Source of the DNA: Clostridiaceae bacterium
Lineage (GTDB): Bacteria > Bacillota > Clostridia > Lachnospirales > Lachnospiraceae
DNA length: 64,000 nucleotides
Assembly: GCA_902362865.1 (NCBI GenBank)
Contig: CABIYE010000015.1
Location: 1-64,000 of the forward strand
Direction: 5' to 3'
In this document: positions 63,205-64,000 of the stretch, one piece after another
How positions within the stretch are numbered: the first letter of the stretch is position 1
Layout of the letters: every line of letters begins with the position of its first letter
Translations under genes and position numbers: made by a program
The notes under the pieces: generated by a model
Database searches by the model: none
The model's input: the letters and a program-made list of their open reading frames with translations, nothing else
What the model was told of the DNA's origin: nothing

Positions 63205-64000
63205 GCCAATTCTGAGGTTTGCATTGGGAGAAGTATATACATTTCTTGGCGTGTTCAGTACGCTGCTTACGATTATTTGTCTGATTGATTTTAGTGAGCT
63301 GGTACCGGATTTTGCAGGAAGAATCGTGTGTGTCGTAATTGTTTTTGCCGTATCTTATGGTATGGCTGTTATCAGGGTGGCATCGACAAAGCGGACAGTG
63401 GTTGATTTGGAGAATGGCCGGGAGGCGGTCCTGGAGTATGGAGATTTATTTACAAGTGGAGACCGGATTGTAATCCCTGTGAATGATTCTTTTGATACAT
63501 TGGTCGACGATGTGCTTATTGCAAAAAGTTCTATTCATGGTCAGTTTGTTTTGAAATATTTCGAGGGACGTGAAAAAGAGCTTGACCGGATAATAGAAAA
63601 GGGGCTGGAGCGTGTAAAGGTAGCAGGAAGGTATACGAACAAAAATGGAAAGCCGCTTTATTATCCGCCGGGGACAGTTGTGCCGGTAAGAGTCGGAGAA
63701 AAGACATTTTACTTGTTGGCATTAACACATTTTCGGGGAAATACAGTGGAGCCGAATATGAAGATATATTATACGGCGGTTTTAACACTGCTTGAATATT
63801 TGAATAAAGCAACAGCGGGAGCACCTGTGTATATACCTCTTCTTGGGTCGGGGCTTGCAAGAATAAACCGGGAAAAAGAAAATGAACTGGCGAATCTTTT
63901 GTCTATTCTGCGAATGAGCAGGGTAAAGATTGTGGGCGGGATCCATATTGTCCTGCATCCGGATATGCGAGGGAAGGTGAATATATTGCGCTATAGGAAA
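63188..64000 (+). CDS. Two-TM macro-domain protein (DUF6430/ThsA-like), partial at the window edge
   Basis: The frame is open from the ATG at 63188 to the last base (271 codons), so its C-terminus lies outside. Two transmembrane helices are at about 10-31 and 38-60. The rest is a macro-like domain with DRIVIPVNDSFDT near its start, SSIHGQFV, and IPLLGSGLARI near the end. This layout matches the TM-macro (DUF6430) proteins that act as effectors in type II Thoeris, where a TIR protein makes an ADP-ribose signal bound by the macro domain. Its start lies inside the end of the upstream gene, so the two are co-translated. Confidence 0.75.
   Translation, partial: MKKQIKPILRFALGEVYTFLGVFSTLLTIICLIDFSELVPDFAGRIVCVVIVFAVSYGMAVIRVASTKRTVVDLENGREAVLEYGDLFTSGDRIVIPVNDSFDTLVDDVLIAKSSIHGQFVLKYFEGREKELDRIIEKGLERVKVAGRYTNKNGKPLYYPPGTVVPVRVGEKTFYLLALTHFRGNTVEPNMKIYYTAVLTLLEYLNKATAGAPVYIPLLGSGLARINREKENELANLLSILRMSRVKIVGGIHIVLHPDMRGKVNILRYRK

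Overview
The window looks like a low-to-moderate GC Firmicute of the class Clostridia, most likely Lachnospiraceae. The reasons are strong AGGAGG-type ribosome binding sites, frequent TTG and GTG starts, a LysM-GH18 spore-germination-type hydrolase, a LoaP-type NusG paralogue ahead of a polysaccharide operon, a TetM-like GTPase carrying an NYN tail, and 2-hydroxyacyl-CoA dehydratase-type activases. No rRNA, tRNA, complete transposon or CRISPR array was seen.

Region 1 (1-29065) is mostly core chromosome. It holds lipid phosphatases, one fused to a CDP-alcohol phosphatidyltransferase; a zinc-ribbon/FtsH/M50 protease cluster; a TetR-linked MacB-type ABC exporter; a flippase-like protein/GT8/CoA-activase cluster; an EamA transporter; a GntR-ABC operon; a sulfur assimilation block (Rrf2, cysK, metY, Rrf2); a VapD-like locus; and a TetM-like GTPase fused to a Rae1-like NYN nuclease domain. 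Many genes here carry lesions: internal deletions, frameshifts or nonsense codons.

Region 2 (27176-45226) is a capsule or exopolysaccharide locus. A membrane nucleotide-sugar 4,6-dehydratase comes first. After a structured 400-base intergenic region come loaP and an intrinsic terminator. The AT-rich operon beyond it has a phosphoglycosyl transferase-GT4 fusion, six more intact glycosyltransferases and one GT4 fragment, a Wzy-like polymerase, wecB, a TagB/F-like transferase, a pyruvyl transferase and a Wzx flippase. capEFG-type genes for UDP-N-acetyl-L-fucosamine follow at 52193-55629.

Region 3 (45339-52148) sits between wzx and capE and looks like a conflict/defence cassette: an ADP-ribosyltransferase-like protein with a QxE motif, a frameshifted two-TM SLATT-like protein, a 1495-residue HD plus Hsp90-type ATPase protein, and an ImmA/IrrE-like protein whose HExxH is changed to NExxH.

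Region 4 (55630-64000) is an accessory island. It has two copies of a promoter plus hairpin RNA, a broken BRO-N gene, an unknown helical protein, an ImmA/IrrE peptidase with a two-TM partner, an alpha/beta hydrolase and a pRiA4b-ORF3 remnant. It ends with a large protein carrying nucleoside deoxyribosyltransferase/TIR-like domains, overlapping a two-TM macro-domain protein that resembles the effector of type II Thoeris. This last pair, and the HD-Hsp90 cassette, are the best candidates for an undescribed immune system.
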